A stretch of DNA of 64,000 nt, from positions 117,521 to 181,520 of the forward strand of contig DJXP01000019.1 of the NCBI GenBank assembly GCA_002449785.1. The letters run 5' to 3'. Below, piece by piece: positions 1-9,235 of the stretch. A program made the translations under genes and the position numbers. The notes beneath the pieces are model-generated. The model searched no databases. It was not told the origin of the DNA and worked only from the letters and a program-made list of their open reading frames with translations. The stretch is from Clostridiales bacterium UBA7001. GTDB lineage: Bacteria > Bacillota > Clostridia > TANB77 > CAG-508. Numbering within the stretch: the first letter of the stretch is position 1; the number at the start of each line of letters is the position of its first letter.

Positions 1-1644
1 AGTTGCGTAAACTAAATATTGTTCCCAAAGTTCTAGTTCTGGTATTTCTCTTTCATCTAATAAAGAAAAGTTTTTCATGAAATTTTTTAGTCCACGCCAT
101 TTGGCTTTTTCTTCAGTTCCAACTTCTGTATAAATATTTATTTTTCTTTTTAAATGAAAAAAATGGAACATAGAATAAAGATATATAAGTATAATAAGCA
201 TTATTGCTATAAATAATATATTTCTTGATATTGTTGATAATATCATAAAGAACCAGCTTATTATGAAAAGATAAATCATAATAAATATTAAACATGTATA
301 TGCTCTTGTTTCTAATTTTGCTTTTAATGATTGAATATTAGAGTCTATATATTTGTAATCTTTTATTAAGTTTGTAGATGAGCTTTTTTTTATGCGATTT
401 ATTAAATTATAAAAAGACTCGGCATGACTATCGATATACTTTTCAAATTTTTTTATTGAAAATGATTTCCCTATTTTTTCTAAATAACCACCTAAATATC
501 TTTCTCCTTCTGTTAATTGAATTAAATTTGAAGTGCTATTATCATTTAAATTAAGTAAAATCTCTGTATTATCTTTATTGTTACCAGGTTTTATAGTAAT
601 TGCTTTTTTATATGCAAGAGACATAAGTAAAGAAGAAATCATATTTTTATCATCGATTTTGTTGTAAGCAAAAATAGTAGCTTCTGCTGGATCCATTTGA
701 CTATTAGGTATATCTCTAAAGTATTTAAAATCAAATTTTTCTTTAAATATATTTGCTTTATTATATTCTTTTTTTAATTTTATAAAATTTTTTAGTGAAA
801 AAAATCCGAAAATTCCAGAAATAATTAGGCTTATAACGAGACCAATTTTTGAGTATAATTTAGATATTTCTCTTTGTTTATTAGCTTTATCTGCATTTTT
901 TTGTTCTTCTTGTAGTATATTATCTAAATTATTTATATTTTTAATATTTATTGCATTATTTACAATATAAGTTGGAAATACAAGTCTTAGTTCTAAAAAA
1001 GTGTTTGTTGGCATGTTTTCTATACTAAAAAAACACGAATTGTTATTAGTTTTGCGTATTTCTCCATGAAGGGGACCGTGTGCCCAAACTCTAAAATCGT
1101 CAATATTTACAACTTCTGAAGGAAGTAATACTGTACCAGTTATTTTGTAGGTATCTATGCTCCATTGATTTCCAATTACTTGCCAATAAAATTCTGCACA
1201 ATCATTGTAAACATTTATACAGTCATAAATAGTGTAATTTAATCTAAAAAATCTATGTTCATTTCCATTTGCAGAAACGCCCCAAGCAATTTCAAAGTTT
1301 CCAGTATCATCATCTGTTGCATGGAAATAGTCTTTATTTTCATGATATTTATATGCTTCAGAATTTTTAAAGCTTTTAATTTTATTTCCATTTTCATCTA
1401 ATTCTGTTATAGAAACATCAGCAATTTCTTTAAACTTAGAATTTTTAGTAAATGTTTTAAATAATGTATTTGTATCATATAATTCTGCATCCCAAATTTC
1501 TGTTATTGAAACAGAACCATTATTATTAATTTTTATATTAAAATTTAAGTTATTTAAGTGCTGACTCATTGCATAAGAAGGGGTAGATAACATTATTCCT
1601 AAAAAAACAAATACGATAGTAAAAAATAATTTATATTTTTTCAT
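1..1644 (-). CDS. DUF2207-type predicted membrane protein, 3' end cut by window
   Basis: The reading frame is open from an ATG at 1644 (minus strand) to the left edge, so the C-terminus is missing. The visible 548 residues begin with a signal peptide (KKYKLFFTIVFVFLGIMLSTPSYA). A beta-rich extracytoplasmic domain of about 270 residues follows, with the W-D-A-E and V-W-A-H-G-P-L-H-G-E motifs typical of DUF2207. Then come one membrane helix, a soluble segment, and a second hydrophobic block of about 45 residues. The last visible residues (E-L-W-E-Q-Y-L-V-Y-A-T) match the motif that precedes the end of DUF2207 proteins. The function of the family is unknown. Membrane anchoring is clear and any biochemical role would be a guess. 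Confidence 0.8.
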   Translation of the reverse strand, partial: MKKYKLFFTIVFVFLGIMLSTPSYAMSQHLNNLNFNIKINNNGSVSITEIWDAELYDTNTLFKTFTKNSKFKEIADVSITELDENGNKIKSFKNSEAYKYHENKDYFHATDDDTGNFEIAWGVSANGNEHRFFRLNYTIYDCINVYNDCAEFYWQVIGNQWSIDTYKITGTVLLPSEVVNIDDFRVWAHGPLHGEIRKTNNNSCFFSIENMPTNTFLELRLVFPTYIVNNAINIKNINNLDNILQEEQKNADKANKQREISKLYSKIGLVISLIISGIFGFFSLKNFIKLKKEYNKANIFKEKFDFKYFRDIPNSQMDPAEATIFAYNKIDDKNMISSLLMSLAYKKAITIKPGNNKDNTEILLNLNDNSTSNLIQLTEGERYLGGYLEKIGKSFSIKKFEKYIDSHAESFYNLINRIKKSSSTNLIKDYKYIDSNIQSLKAKLETRAYTCLIFIMIYLFIISWFFMILSTISRNILFIAIMLIILIYLYSMFHFFHLKRKINIYTEVGTEEKAKWRGLKNFMKNFSLLDEREIPELELWEQYLVYAT

Positions 1645-1950
1645 AGTAGATAATCCTTTCATTCTATTTAAATATAAAATGGAAAATTAAAAAATATACA
1701 CATATTATATCATAAATTATAATATTTGTATTATATATCTTCATATTTTTAAAAATATAAGAAACGTTTACATAACATAAAGAATGTAAATATTTATAAT
1801 TCTATGTAAATACTGGTAAATCGGCAAAAATACTAGTTAACTTAAATTCATGATGCTATAATAAATTTATAATAGTATTTTAAGAATATTTTAAATAAAA
1901 ATTCTTATTTTACAGAAGCAATAGTTTATAAGTGAGGTGATACTAGTATT
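1645..1950. other. Divergent intergenic region between DUF2207 and lysozyme genes
   Basis: This 306-bp AT-rich spacer separates two divergently transcribed genes. Apart from the extended -10 promoter listed separately I see no ORF, RNA or repeat. The promoter for the minus-strand gene must also lie here but I could not place it confidently. Confidence 0.5.
1854..1862 (+). promoter_or_regulatory. Extended -10 promoter for the GH25 lysozyme gene
   Basis: The sequence TGCTATAAT is a perfect extended -10 element (TGnTATAAT) about 90 bp upstream of the lysozyme start. No good -35 box is visible, as expected when an extended -10 compensates. Confidence 0.55.
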
Positions 1951-3099
1951 ATGCACAAAAAAATTATAACAGCTTTTATGATAGTTATTATATTATTTTT
2001 TAAAATAAATCCTATTATTTATGCAAGTAATTCCAATGGATCAGTTAGATATCAAGTTCATCTGCAGGATAGAGGATGGGTAAATACTGTTTATGATGGA
2101 AATGTTGCAGGAACGACAGGAGAAGCTAGAAGAATGGAAGCAATTGCAATTGCAATCTCCGGAATTGATGGAAGCTTATCATATAAAGTCCATGTACAAG
2201 ATTATGGATGGCTAGGAAGTGTAACAGAAGGAATTATTGCTGGAACAACTGGACAAAGCAAAAGAATGGAAGCCATTATTATCAATTTAGATAATAGTTC
2301 ATATAATATAAAATATAGAGTACATGTACAAGACTATGGTTGGATGAATTGGGTAACAAATGGACAGGTAGCAGGGACAACAGGGCAGAGTAGGAGAATA
2401 GAGGCAATACAGATAGCTATAGAGAAGAAAAATAAACAAGAAGCAGTAAATAATGCTCAATCATCAAATATAAATACTAATATTAATAATGAATATAGTG
2501 GAATTGATGTTTCAAAACATCAAGGAAACATCGATTGGAAAAAAGTTAAAAATGCAGGAATAAATTTTGCAATGATAAGAGGCGGATATAGAGGTTATAC
2601 AGAAGGTTATATAAATGAAGATATTAAATTTAAAGATAATGTAAAAAATGCATATGAAAATGGCATAAAAGTTGGAATTTATTTTTATTCATCAGCTGTT
2701 AATGAAATTGAGGCTAGAGAAGAAGCTGAATTTATATTAAATTTAATAAACAAATATAATATAAAAAGTTACATAACATATCCAATTGCAATTGATATTG
2801 AAGATTTTGAAGATACAAGAAATTACAGTTTATCTATACAACAAAGAACAAATATTGTAAAAACATTTTGTGAAGTTATAAAAAACAATGGATTAAAACC
2901 CATGGTATATTCATATACATATTTTTTAGAGACAAAATTAGATATGGATAAATTAACTAATTATGATACATGGATAGCAGATTATTATGGAAATACATGG
3001 TATAAGAGGAAATATACTATTTGGCAGTATAGTGATAAAGGAAATATTGATGGAATAGAAGGTGATGTGGATTTAAATTATTCATATTGCAATTATTAG
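1951..3099 (+). CDS. Secreted GH25 lysozyme with three ChW repeats
   Basis: This is a 382-residue exported peptidoglycan hydrolase. Residues 1-25 form a signal peptide. Three clostridial hydrophobic-W (ChW) repeats follow at about 31-70, 75-113 and 119-157, each with V-H-x-Q-D-x-G-W and A-G-T-T-G. After an Asn/Ser-rich linker comes a GH25 (Cellosyl-type) domain from about 182 to the end. Asp186 in GIDVSKHQG and the DIED motif at 282-285 supply the expected catalytic acids. ChW repeats are thought to mediate surface or protein binding in clostridia. The ATG follows GAGGTG at suitable spacing and the gene appears monocistronic. The enzyme is expected to cleave between MurNAc and GlcNAc in wall remodelling or lysis of other cells. 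Confidence 0.9.
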   Translation: MHKKIITAFMIVIILFFKINPIIYASNSNGSVRYQVHLQDRGWVNTVYDGNVAGTTGEARRMEAIAIAISGIDGSLSYKVHVQDYGWLGSVTEGIIAGTTGQSKRMEAIIINLDNSSYNIKYRVHVQDYGWMNWVTNGQVAGTTGQSRRIEAIQIAIEKKNKQEAVNNAQSSNINTNINNEYSGIDVSKHQGNIDWKKVKNAGINFAMIRGGYRGYTEGYINEDIKFKDNVKNAYENGIKVGIYFYSSAVNEIEAREEAEFILNLINKYNIKSYITYPIAIDIEDFEDTRNYSLSIQQRTNIVKTFCEVIKNNGLKPMVYSYTYFLETKLDMDKLTNYDTWIADYYGNTWYKRKYTIWQYSDKGNIDGIEGDVDLNYSYCNY

Positions 3100-3108
3100 A
3101 GAGACCAA

Positions 3109-3341
3109 AGCAGTTAATTCTTTTTGATTAAATTATTTTAATTTAGTATTGTCCTGCTAATCAAGTAATTATATATAAATTTTTTCATTTTCCCCATCCT
3201 AAAAATTCTAACAAAAGTTCTTTTAGAACTTTTGAGAATTTTTGGACGGTCCCCACATGTCATTTCAAAATTTATATATAATTACTTGGCACGGACAAAT
3301 AAGTAATTTTTAAATAATTTAATCAAAAAGAATTAACTGCT
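3109..3341. repeat. Long nested inverted repeat, MITE-like
   Basis: The outer arms 3109-3138 and 3312-3341 are perfect reverse complements over 30 bp, starting AGCAGTTAATTC. A second pair of arms (around 3163-3183 and 3275-3294, core AAGTAATTATATATAAATTT) and an inner hairpin (around 3201-3241) nest inside. The whole element of about 233 bp folds back on itself, codes for nothing, and fills almost all of the gap between two convergent genes. It could be a non-autonomous transposon or a large bidirectional terminator or hairpin. No target-site duplication is obvious. Confidence 0.7.
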
Positions 3342-3410
3342 ATTATAATTATTTTGCTAGTTTTGTAGTTTCTGAAAATATATTGAAAATTTACAGAAAA
3401 TCAGTAAAAA

Positions 3411-4058
3411 CTACTTTATGTCGATATATTCTTTTATTTTCTCAAATTTTTTTTCTCCAATTCCACTTATGTTTTTTAAATCTTCAATACTTGAGAATTT
3501 GCCATTTTCATTTCTATAATCAATTATTTTCTGTGCTGTTGATTCTCCTATTCCTGGAATAGAAGTAAGTTCAGTTACATTAGATTTATTTATGTTGATT
3601 TTCTTATTAGTATTTTGTGAATTATTATTTCCTTCAATAATATTTTCACCACTTCCATCTAAAACATATTCTACATTTTTATCATAAATACTAGGAATAT
3701 ATATTTTTTGCCCATCTTCTATTTGATATGCTAAATTAACTTTGCTTAAATCAGCAATTTCAGTTGGACCTCCTGCAAGAATTATGGCATCTTCAATTCT
3801 TGAGCCATATTCTAATTCGATTACTCCAGAGGAATTTACTTGACCAATTATGTATACTTTTATTTTTTCAATTTCAATTTCATTTTCTAAATTGGTATTT
3901 GTATTTATTAAATTATCATTATAGTTTGTGTAATTTATGTTATCAGTGTAAATAAAGTCTTCTGTGCCTTTTTTTACATTTATCAAATTATAAATTACAA
4001 TAATAATTATTATTAAAATTATTATAATTTCTATTATTATTTTTTGCTTTTTATTCAT
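3411..4058 (-). CDS. comEA: ComEA-type competence DNA-binding protein
   Basis: The 215-residue protein has an N-terminal membrane anchor (residues 6-24) and an Asn/Thr-rich linker. An SLBB domain follows at about 65-123 (VYIIGQVNSSGVIEL). A C-terminal double helix-hairpin-helix domain (about 154-215) has S-I-P-G-I-G and S-G-I-G motifs. This is the standard ComEA architecture: a membrane-tethered receptor that binds incoming double-stranded DNA during transformation. The start is preceded by AAAGGAG. No comEC or comEB lies next to it. The gene is divergent from the carboxypeptidase gene, sharing a 105-bp region with a palindrome. Confidence 0.88.
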   Translation of the reverse strand: MNKKQKIIIEIIIILIIIIIVIYNLINVKKGTEDFIYTDNINYTNYNDNLINTNTNLENEIEIEKIKVYIIGQVNSSGVIELEYGSRIEDAIILAGGPTEIADLSKVNLAYQIEDGQKIYIPSIYDKNVEYVLDGSGENIIEGNNNSQNTNKKININKSNVTELTSIPGIGESTAQKIIDYRNENGKFSSIEDLKNISGIGEKKFEKIKEYIDIK

Positions 4059-4084
4059 TATATTTTACTCCTTTTATTGATGTT

Positions 4085-4100
4085 ATTAACAATTGTTAAT
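4085..4100. promoter_or_regulatory. 16-bp perfect palindrome, candidate operator
   Basis: ATTAACAATTGTTAAT is a perfect 16-bp palindrome in the divergent spacer between comEA and the carboxypeptidase gene, four bases upstream of the candidate -35 box at 4105. The position suits a dimeric regulator acting on one or both genes. AT-rich DNA makes chance palindromes commoner, so this is moderate evidence. Confidence 0.45.
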
Positions 4101-4104
4101 AGTA

Positions 4105-4133
4105 TTGAATTTTGTCTAATTATAAGATATTAT
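4105..4133 (+). promoter_or_regulatory. Candidate sigma-A promoter for the carboxypeptidase gene
   Basis: TTGAAT, a 17-bp spacer and TATTAT lie 31 bp before the chosen ATG at 4164. Confidence 0.5.
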
Positions 4134-4163
4134 ATATATAGTTTTTATTTTGTGAGGAACTAT

Positions 4164-5396
4164 ATGAAATTAAGAAAAAAAATTTTGATTTTTGTGATAT
4201 TATTTATTGTTTTAATAAATAATTATGTATTTGCAGATGAGCTTAGATTAAATGCAACATCAGCAATTTTGGTTGAAGTAAGTACTGGCAGAATTATTTA
4301 TGAAAGAAATTCAACTGAAAAGAAGTATCCTGCAAGTATTACCAAAATTATGACTGCAATTTTAGTTTTAGAAAATTGTAAATTAGAAGATATGGTAACG
4401 GTTTCAGAAAGTGCATTAAGTAATATCCCAAGTGGATATGTAACATGCGATTTAATTGCAGGAGAAGAAATATCTGTTGAAAATTTATTATATGCACTTA
4501 TGGTTAAATCTGCTAATGATGCAGCTTATGTATTGGCTGAACATGTTGGTGGAACAGTAGATGCCTTTTCAGACATGATGAACATAAAAGCAAGAGAATT
4601 AGGATGTACAGGAACTCATTTTGTAAATCCAAATGGAATTCATGAAGAAAGGCATTATACAACAGCATATGATATGTACCTTATAGCAAATTATGCTATG
4701 AAAAATGAGACTTTTAGAAAACTAGTAACAACTAAATCATATACTTTGCCAGCAACTAATTTATATTCTAAAGCTGATAGAAGTTTTAATACAACAAATG
4801 CATTAATTGATGATAATAGTTCATTATTTTATAAATATGCAATAGGAATAAAAACAGGATATACTTCTCAAGCAGGGGAATGTTTAGTAGCTGAAAGCTC
4901 TAGAGATGGACTAGATTTTATTGCTGTTGTTTTAGATGCCGGGACACCTAGTCAAGGAAATAGATTTATAGATGCCAAAAAATTATTTGATTATGGTTAT
5001 GATAACTATACGTTAACAAAAATTAAGGAAAAAAATACAGTTATAGATACTATAGAAATAGAAAATGGAGATAAAGAAACCAAAAATTTAGATGTTTTAA
5101 TAGATTCAAGTATAACAGTAATAAATAATAAATCGATAGATATAAATGGATTAATTCCTGATATTACATATAATGAGAACTTATTGGCACCAATAAAAAA
5201 GGGGGATAGTATAGGAACAATTAAGTATAAACTTGAAGGAATTGAATATAGCGCAGGTTTAATTGCAGGAGCTGATGTAATAGAAAAACCTGATTACAGT
5301 ATTTATATAATATTAAGTGGAGTTGTTTTATTGATTATTTCTTTTGGAATAATCAAGAATAATAATAGAAAAAATAGAAGGAGACATAGAAAATAA
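4164..5396 (+). CDS. D-alanyl-D-alanine carboxypeptidase (DacF/PBP5-like)
   Basis: This is a serine-type peptidase S11 that removes the terminal D-Ala from peptidoglycan stem peptides. The 410-residue product has a signal peptide (1-24), the catalytic S-x-x-K motif (Ser58-Ile-Thr-Lys61), SAN at 116-118 and KTG at 230-232. A PBP5-type C-terminal beta domain and a final hydrophobic helix (YIILSGVVLLIISFGI) followed by a basic tail anchor it. I chose the ATG at 4164 because GTGAGGA precedes it and it creates the signal peptide; the frame is open further upstream. DacF homologues act in vegetative or forespore wall maturation and I cannot tell which applies here. Confidence 0.9.
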   Translation: MKLRKKILIFVILFIVLINNYVFADELRLNATSAILVEVSTGRIIYERNSTEKKYPASITKIMTAILVLENCKLEDMVTVSESALSNIPSGYVTCDLIAGEEISVENLLYALMVKSANDAAYVLAEHVGGTVDAFSDMMNIKARELGCTGTHFVNPNGIHEERHYTTAYDMYLIANYAMKNETFRKLVTTKSYTLPATNLYSKADRSFNTTNALIDDNSSLFYKYAIGIKTGYTSQAGECLVAESSRDGLDFIAVVLDAGTPSQGNRFIDAKKLFDYGYDNYTLTKIKEKNTVIDTIEIENGDKETKNLDVLIDSSITVINNKSIDINGLIPDITYNENLLAPIKKGDSIGTIKYKLEGIEYSAGLIAGADVIEKPDYSIYIILSGVVLLIISFGIIKNNNRKNRRRHRK

Positions 5397-5411
5397 TATT
5401 GTAAAACATTA

Positions 5412-5446
5412 TAAAAGCTTGCTTATTAAAAAGCAAGCTTTTATTT
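5412..5446. terminator. Bidirectional terminator
   Basis: A 13-bp stem TAAAAGCTTGCTT/AAGCAAGCTTTTA with a 6-base loop lies between the convergent carboxypeptidase and LCP genes, with T-rich sequence on both strands. Confidence 0.85.
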
Positions 5447-6458
5447 AAAATTTTCCATAATTTTTTTTGTTTCTTTTTTATCATAAATGAAAAACCATAA
5501 ATCATTATATTTATCAGATTTCCCAGGTAATTGTGTGCTTTCAATATTTTGAGTGTCTAGTTCTACTATTTTAGGTATATATGGAATTAAATCATTTTTT
5601 TCTAAATTTGTTTCTATGTTATTAAATACAGAGTCTATTATTTTATTAGCTTTTAATATATTTTTTATATCCATAGTTTGTTTGGCTGTTTTTTCAATAA
5701 AGTTTCTTTGTGTTTTCATTCTACCAAAATCGTTATCACCATATTCTGATGGATAAGATGTACCATCATTATTATGTCTAAATCTTAATAATTGTTCTGC
5801 TTTTTCACCATCAATTAATTGATAACCTTTTTTTAAATGAATATGCAAATTTTGTGTTGGATCGTCATAATCCATATCAATAGGAACATCAAAATAAACT
5901 CCCCCGAATGGCATCAACTAAACTAATTAATGATTGATTATTAATTAATGCGTAATAATTTATGTCGCTATCTGTAATTTTATTTACTGTTTCAAGAAGT
6001 TTATCAATTCCTTTTTTTGAATATAAAGAATTAATTTTATCAGAACCTTTTGCTGTAGATGGATTTTTTCCTATAAATGTGTCTCGTGGTATTGAAAGCA
6101 TTTTTATAGATTGTTTTTGTGGATTATATGAGCAAACAATGATTGTATCTGTGAGTTTTGTATCAATATCTTCGCTTATACCAAGAAGAAGTACATTAAT
6201 TGTTTCTAAATTTTCTAAATCTTCCACAGATTGTCCAAGAATTGTGCATAAAACGCCTTGGATTCCGCCACCATTATCTTGTACTTTTTTATAGAATAAA
6301 ATTCCAATTATAATTATTATTAGTAGTAGAAATATAAAAAAATTTCTAATTGGATGTTTTTTTCTTTTTTTTATTTTCTTTTTATTCTTATTTGATTCTA
6401 AAACAGTATTATTATTTTTTTTGTCTTTTTTATTTCTTTTGTTTTCTATTCTGTTCAA
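5441..6458 (-). pseudogene. LCP (LytR-CpsA-Psr) family gene interrupted by a frameshift
   Basis: Two overlapping frames make up one LCP protein, the enzyme class that attaches teichoic acids or other polymers to peptidoglycan. The 5' part (6458 down to 5889) starts at TTG after AAAGGAG. It has a basic N-terminus, one membrane helix, L-L-L-G-I-S, D-T-I-I-V and the S-I-P-R-D-T motif. It ends just after Y-A-L-I-N-N-Q-S-L-I-S-L-V-D-A-I. The 3' part (5917 down to 5441) continues with G-G-V-Y-F-D-V-P-I, the R-F-R-H-N motif and R-M-x-T-Q-R. Joining the two restores the usual D-A-I-G-G-V sequence. The switch coincides with a run of five C at 5901-5905 (five G on the coding strand), suggesting one extra base. 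It may be a true mutation, phase variation or an assembly error. Confidence 0.85.
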
Positions 6459-6490
6459 TAAATTGCTCCTTTAATTTAAATGAGTATAAT

Positions 6491-7186
6491 TTAATGTTTT
6501 GATATTAAATTAATAATTATATTGTGGTTATACATTTTACTTCCTATTAAAGAATCACTAATATAACCGATTATTCCCCATGAATTAATTATAGGAGAAA
6601 TTAGAGAGAATATTGCTAAAATTATATAAACCGTTATCATTCCTTTTAAAATACCATATATTAAACCACCTGATTTATTAAATGTACTAATAATAGGAAG
6701 TGATGCGAGTATATCAGCGATAAATCTGACTAGTAATAATGCAAACTTAGCAACAACAAAAATAATTACCATTGATCCAAATCGAATAAATGCATAAGCT
6801 AATTCAGTTGAAATATATACTAAAGCATTACTATCTTGTGCTTTTGCAAGTGCATCTGATAGAAGTGAATTTATTAAATTTACAATTCCTTCAGATAAAT
6901 TAGTATTTGAAGTTGTTAAAGCTTCATTATCAGCTAAAGAAGTATTTGATAAACTATTTTGTATAGCTGATGCAATTTTTTCATCAATTTGAGTATTAGT
7001 TATAATTGCATTTGAAACTGGTTTATATAGTGCAAGTACTATTAGTATTGATACTATAAAAACACATAATTTAAAAATAACACCAACTAGTCCTTTTCTA
7101 TATCCTAAATATGTTGATGAAGTAATTATAAATAGTATAATTAAATCTACAATTATTCCACCTAAAGATAAACTTAATGCTTCCAT
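6491..7186 (-). CDS. CvpA family membrane protein
   Basis: The 231-residue protein has four or five predicted membrane helices. The N-terminal G-x-x-x-D-L-I-I-L-F pattern and Y-R-K-G-L motif after the first helix are typical of the CvpA family (colicin V production protein-like). A polar segment rich in Ser/Asn/Thr follows the second helix, as in Firmicute members. The start has AAGGAAT upstream. It lies between the LCP gene and the DUF5711-like gene on the same strand, a probable three-gene operon. CvpA proteins in Firmicutes are linked to envelope processes, but the molecular function is not established. Confidence 0.8.
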   Translation of the reverse strand: MEALSLSLGGIIVDLIILFIITSSTYLGYRKGLVGVIFKLCVFIVSILIVLALYKPVSNAIITNTQIDEKIASAIQNSLSNTSLADNEALTTSNTNLSEGIVNLINSLLSDALAKAQDSNALVYISTELAYAFIRFGSMVIIFVVAKFALLLVRFIADILASLPIISTFNKSGGLIYGILKGMITVYIILAIFSLISPIINSWGIIGYISDSLIGSKMYNHNIIINLISKH

Positions 7187-7252
7187 TTTTATTCCTTATA
7201 TACTAAATTTAGGTTTTTATTTAATACTTGGATTTACCTATAAACCAAATTT

Positions 7253-8416
7253 TTAAAAGTCTATAACTTCAATTCTATTTTTATATACAATTCCTAAAAT
7301 GCTGTCTCCTAATATTATATTACTTATTTGTTTATTTGAAGTATATTTTTTTATCATCCAGCCATTTGAATTTACAATTTGTATTTCGTTTCCAAAGTTA
7401 AGTGCCATAACTGAATTATTTGTAACAAGTGATTTTGGAAGACCATTATTTAATATATATAAGTTTTCAGATTTGCTTTCAATACTTTTTATTAATATTT
7501 CATATTCATAAGAAAATAAACCAGAAGATTGTTTAGTTATTGTTGCAATATTATTTTTTAGATGTATATCAGCGAATATGTCTTTATCTGAAAAATCATA
7601 TATTCTTTCATTACTGTCTATTCCAACTTTTTGAATATATTTATCAAACATGCAAACTGCAATATTTTTATCTTGGTATTTTATATTAGTTATAATAGAA
7701 TCATTATCAGCTTCATATACATATATTACTGAATTTTCCGGATCAGTTTGAGCAAGCTCTACTGAAAGTATTTTTATATATGATTTAATAATTGTTCCTG
7801 TAAAATCTACTTCTCCAATTGCTAAATATTTATTATCATTAGATATTGCTGTACATATAGCGTAATTTGTAGAAATATAGCTTCTAAAAAGTTCATTACC
7901 ATTTAAGTCAAAATAAAGTACTACTGATCTATAAATAGTATTTTTCATTACAACACTTACATATCCGTTTTGATTTACATTAACTCTTACAATACTTCCA
8001 TCAACTGTTTTTTGCCAGATAATATTTGAACCAGAAATTAAATATATTTTGTCACTATCTTGTTCTGCTAATACTAAATATTTTCCATTAGTTTCAACTA
8101 TAGGGACAGCAATATTAACACTTAGTTCAGAAGATATTTTGCCTGAAGAATTATATGAAGTTAAAGTGTTTTTACTAAGTATAGCGATATATTTATCATA
8201 TGCATATAATGAGGGATTTGAATCTGGGTCTACTTCTATTGTTGTAAGCGAAATATCAGACACTTCTTTTTTTAATATTTTTGTGTCAACAGATAGTCTA
8301 AAATCCTCATTGGTAATATATCTAGCTACTAAAAAAACTATTGAAAAAAGTATTATTAGTATAATTATAGATTTTAAATTTGAAGAATTATGAGTTTCTT
8401 TATTATTAATTTTCAC
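7253..8416 (-). CDS. DUF5711-like membrane-anchored beta-propeller protein
   Basis: The 387-residue product has one N-terminal membrane helix (around 14-33). An extracytoplasmic region of repeated short beta-strand units follows, with patterns such as Y-D-K-Y-I-A-I-L-S-K and N-K-Y-L-A-I-G-E-V-D, fitting a beta-propeller and DUF5711. I chose the GTG at 8416 because AGGTGA lies eight bases upstream; an in-frame TTG at 8476 would add 20 residues without a good ribosome site. It heads the CvpA-LCP operon. No catalytic residues are recognisable and the function is unknown. Confidence 0.72.
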   Translation of the reverse strand: MKINNKETHNSSNLKSIIILIILFSIVFLVARYITNEDFRLSVDTKILKKEVSDISLTTIEVDPDSNPSLYAYDKYIAILSKNTLTSYNSSGKISSELSVNIAVPIVETNGKYLVLAEQDSDKIYLISGSNIIWQKTVDGSIVRVNVNQNGYVSVVMKNTIYRSVVLYFDLNGNELFRSYISTNYAICTAISNDNKYLAIGEVDFTGTIIKSYIKILSVELAQTDPENSVIYVYEADNDSIITNIKYQDKNIAVCMFDKYIQKVGIDSNERIYDFSDKDIFADIHLKNNIATITKQSSGLFSYEYEILIKSIESKSENLYILNNGLPKSLVTNNSVMALNFGNEIQIVNSNGWMIKKYTSNKQISNIILGDSILGIVYKNRIEVIDF

Positions 8417-8506
8417 TATTTTTTCACCTATAAATTTTCTCACAAATATAATAACAATTAAACATTTTTTTTTCAAGTATTATTTAATGTTTTAAACACC
8501 AAATAA

Positions 8507-8535
8507 TTGACAAATCTAAATTAGAAGTTTATAAT
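8507..8535 (+). promoter_or_regulatory. Consensus promoter of tRNA-Arg(ACG)
   Basis: TTGACA, a 17-bp spacer and TATAAT end 21 bp before the tRNA 5' end. This is a full-consensus sigma-A promoter. Confidence 0.85.
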
Positions 8536-8556
8536 TAACATTGTGATATTTAAATT

Positions 8557-8632
8557 GCACCCATAGTCTAATTGGATAGAATGGCAGGCTACGAACTTGC
8601 AGAAGGGGGTTCGAATCCCTCTGGGTGCACCA
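8557..8632 (+). tRNA. tRNA-Arg (anticodon ACG)
   Basis: The 76-nt cloverleaf has acceptor stem GCACCCA/TGGGTGC, anticodon loop CTACGAA (anticodon ACG), T-loop GGTTCGAATCC and an encoded CCA. A34 of this tRNA is the substrate for the TadA deaminase encoded at 48598, which makes inosine to read CGU, CGC and CGA. Confidence 0.95.
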
Positions 8633-8663
8633 AAAAAGTGGCTATTTTTGGCTACTTTTTTTT
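8633..8663 (+). terminator. Rho-independent terminator of tRNA-Arg(ACG)
   Basis: A stem AAAAAGTGGC/GCTACTTTTT (one G-T pair) is followed by a T run directly after the CCA. It overlaps the 3' end of the convergent YgjV-like gene. Confidence 0.8.
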
Positions 8664-9160
8664 GTATTATACACTGCAATAGAAGTTGAAACTATGGAAA
8701 TACAATTTGAAACAATACCAGCAACTGAGAAAACACATATATTATAAATTAGCCATAAAAAGTAGCAAAAAAATGCTACTTTTTTTACTTGTAATTCATT
8801 ACCATTCCAAATAAAAAATAAGTATATAGTTGCTGCAAGTATAGGAAGAATTGAAAAAATGTTTTGATAAGATATAATTCCAGATATTATATAAACAGTA
8901 AATATTAAAAATAAAACGAGTTTACTATTTAATTTTTGTTTTTTTTCTTTAAGTATTATTATTTCATTTCTAATTAATGCTATTATTTTTGTGAAACATC
9001 CACTATAAGCATGTAAGAAAAAATAATGAATGATATCTAAAATATTTGCAATTAACATTGTTTTAAATATTTTTTCTTTATCTTTTTTATGATATGCCAT
9101 TAAAGAGATTATAAATGCAGAAAATCCAAATGTCTGTGAAATTATATAAATATGGTTCAT
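8642..9160 (-). CDS. YgjV-like inner membrane protein
   Basis: The 172-residue protein has about five or six membrane helices. The opening I-x-Q-x-x-G-F-x-A-F-I-I-S-L-M-A-Y, followed by basic residues and N-I-L-D-I-I-H-Y-F-F-L-x-A-Y-S-G, fits the Imp-YgjV family. GAGGT precedes the ATG. The family's function is not known; its small repeated-helix layout resembles compact transporters, which is only an inference. It is transcribed alone and its last codons lie inside the tRNA terminator. Confidence 0.7.
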   Translation of the reverse strand: MNHIYIISQTFGFSAFIISLMAYHKKDKEKIFKTMLIANILDIIHYFFLHAYSGCFTKIIALIRNEIIILKEKKQKLNSKLVLFLIFTVYIISGIISYQNIFSILPILAATIYLFFIWNGNELQVKKVAFFCYFLWLIYNICVFSVAGIVSNCISIVSTSIAVYNTKKSSQK

Positions 9161-9235
9161 TAGTTACCTCGATTTTTTTATTATTATTTATTATTCTATC
9201 AAAAATATAATGAAAAGCAATACAATAATAAATTA

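Noticed and set aside
113..295. Short 60-residue minus-strand open frame near the left edge
   Set aside because: It lies inside the DUF2207 gene in another frame; the long frame covering it has family motifs.
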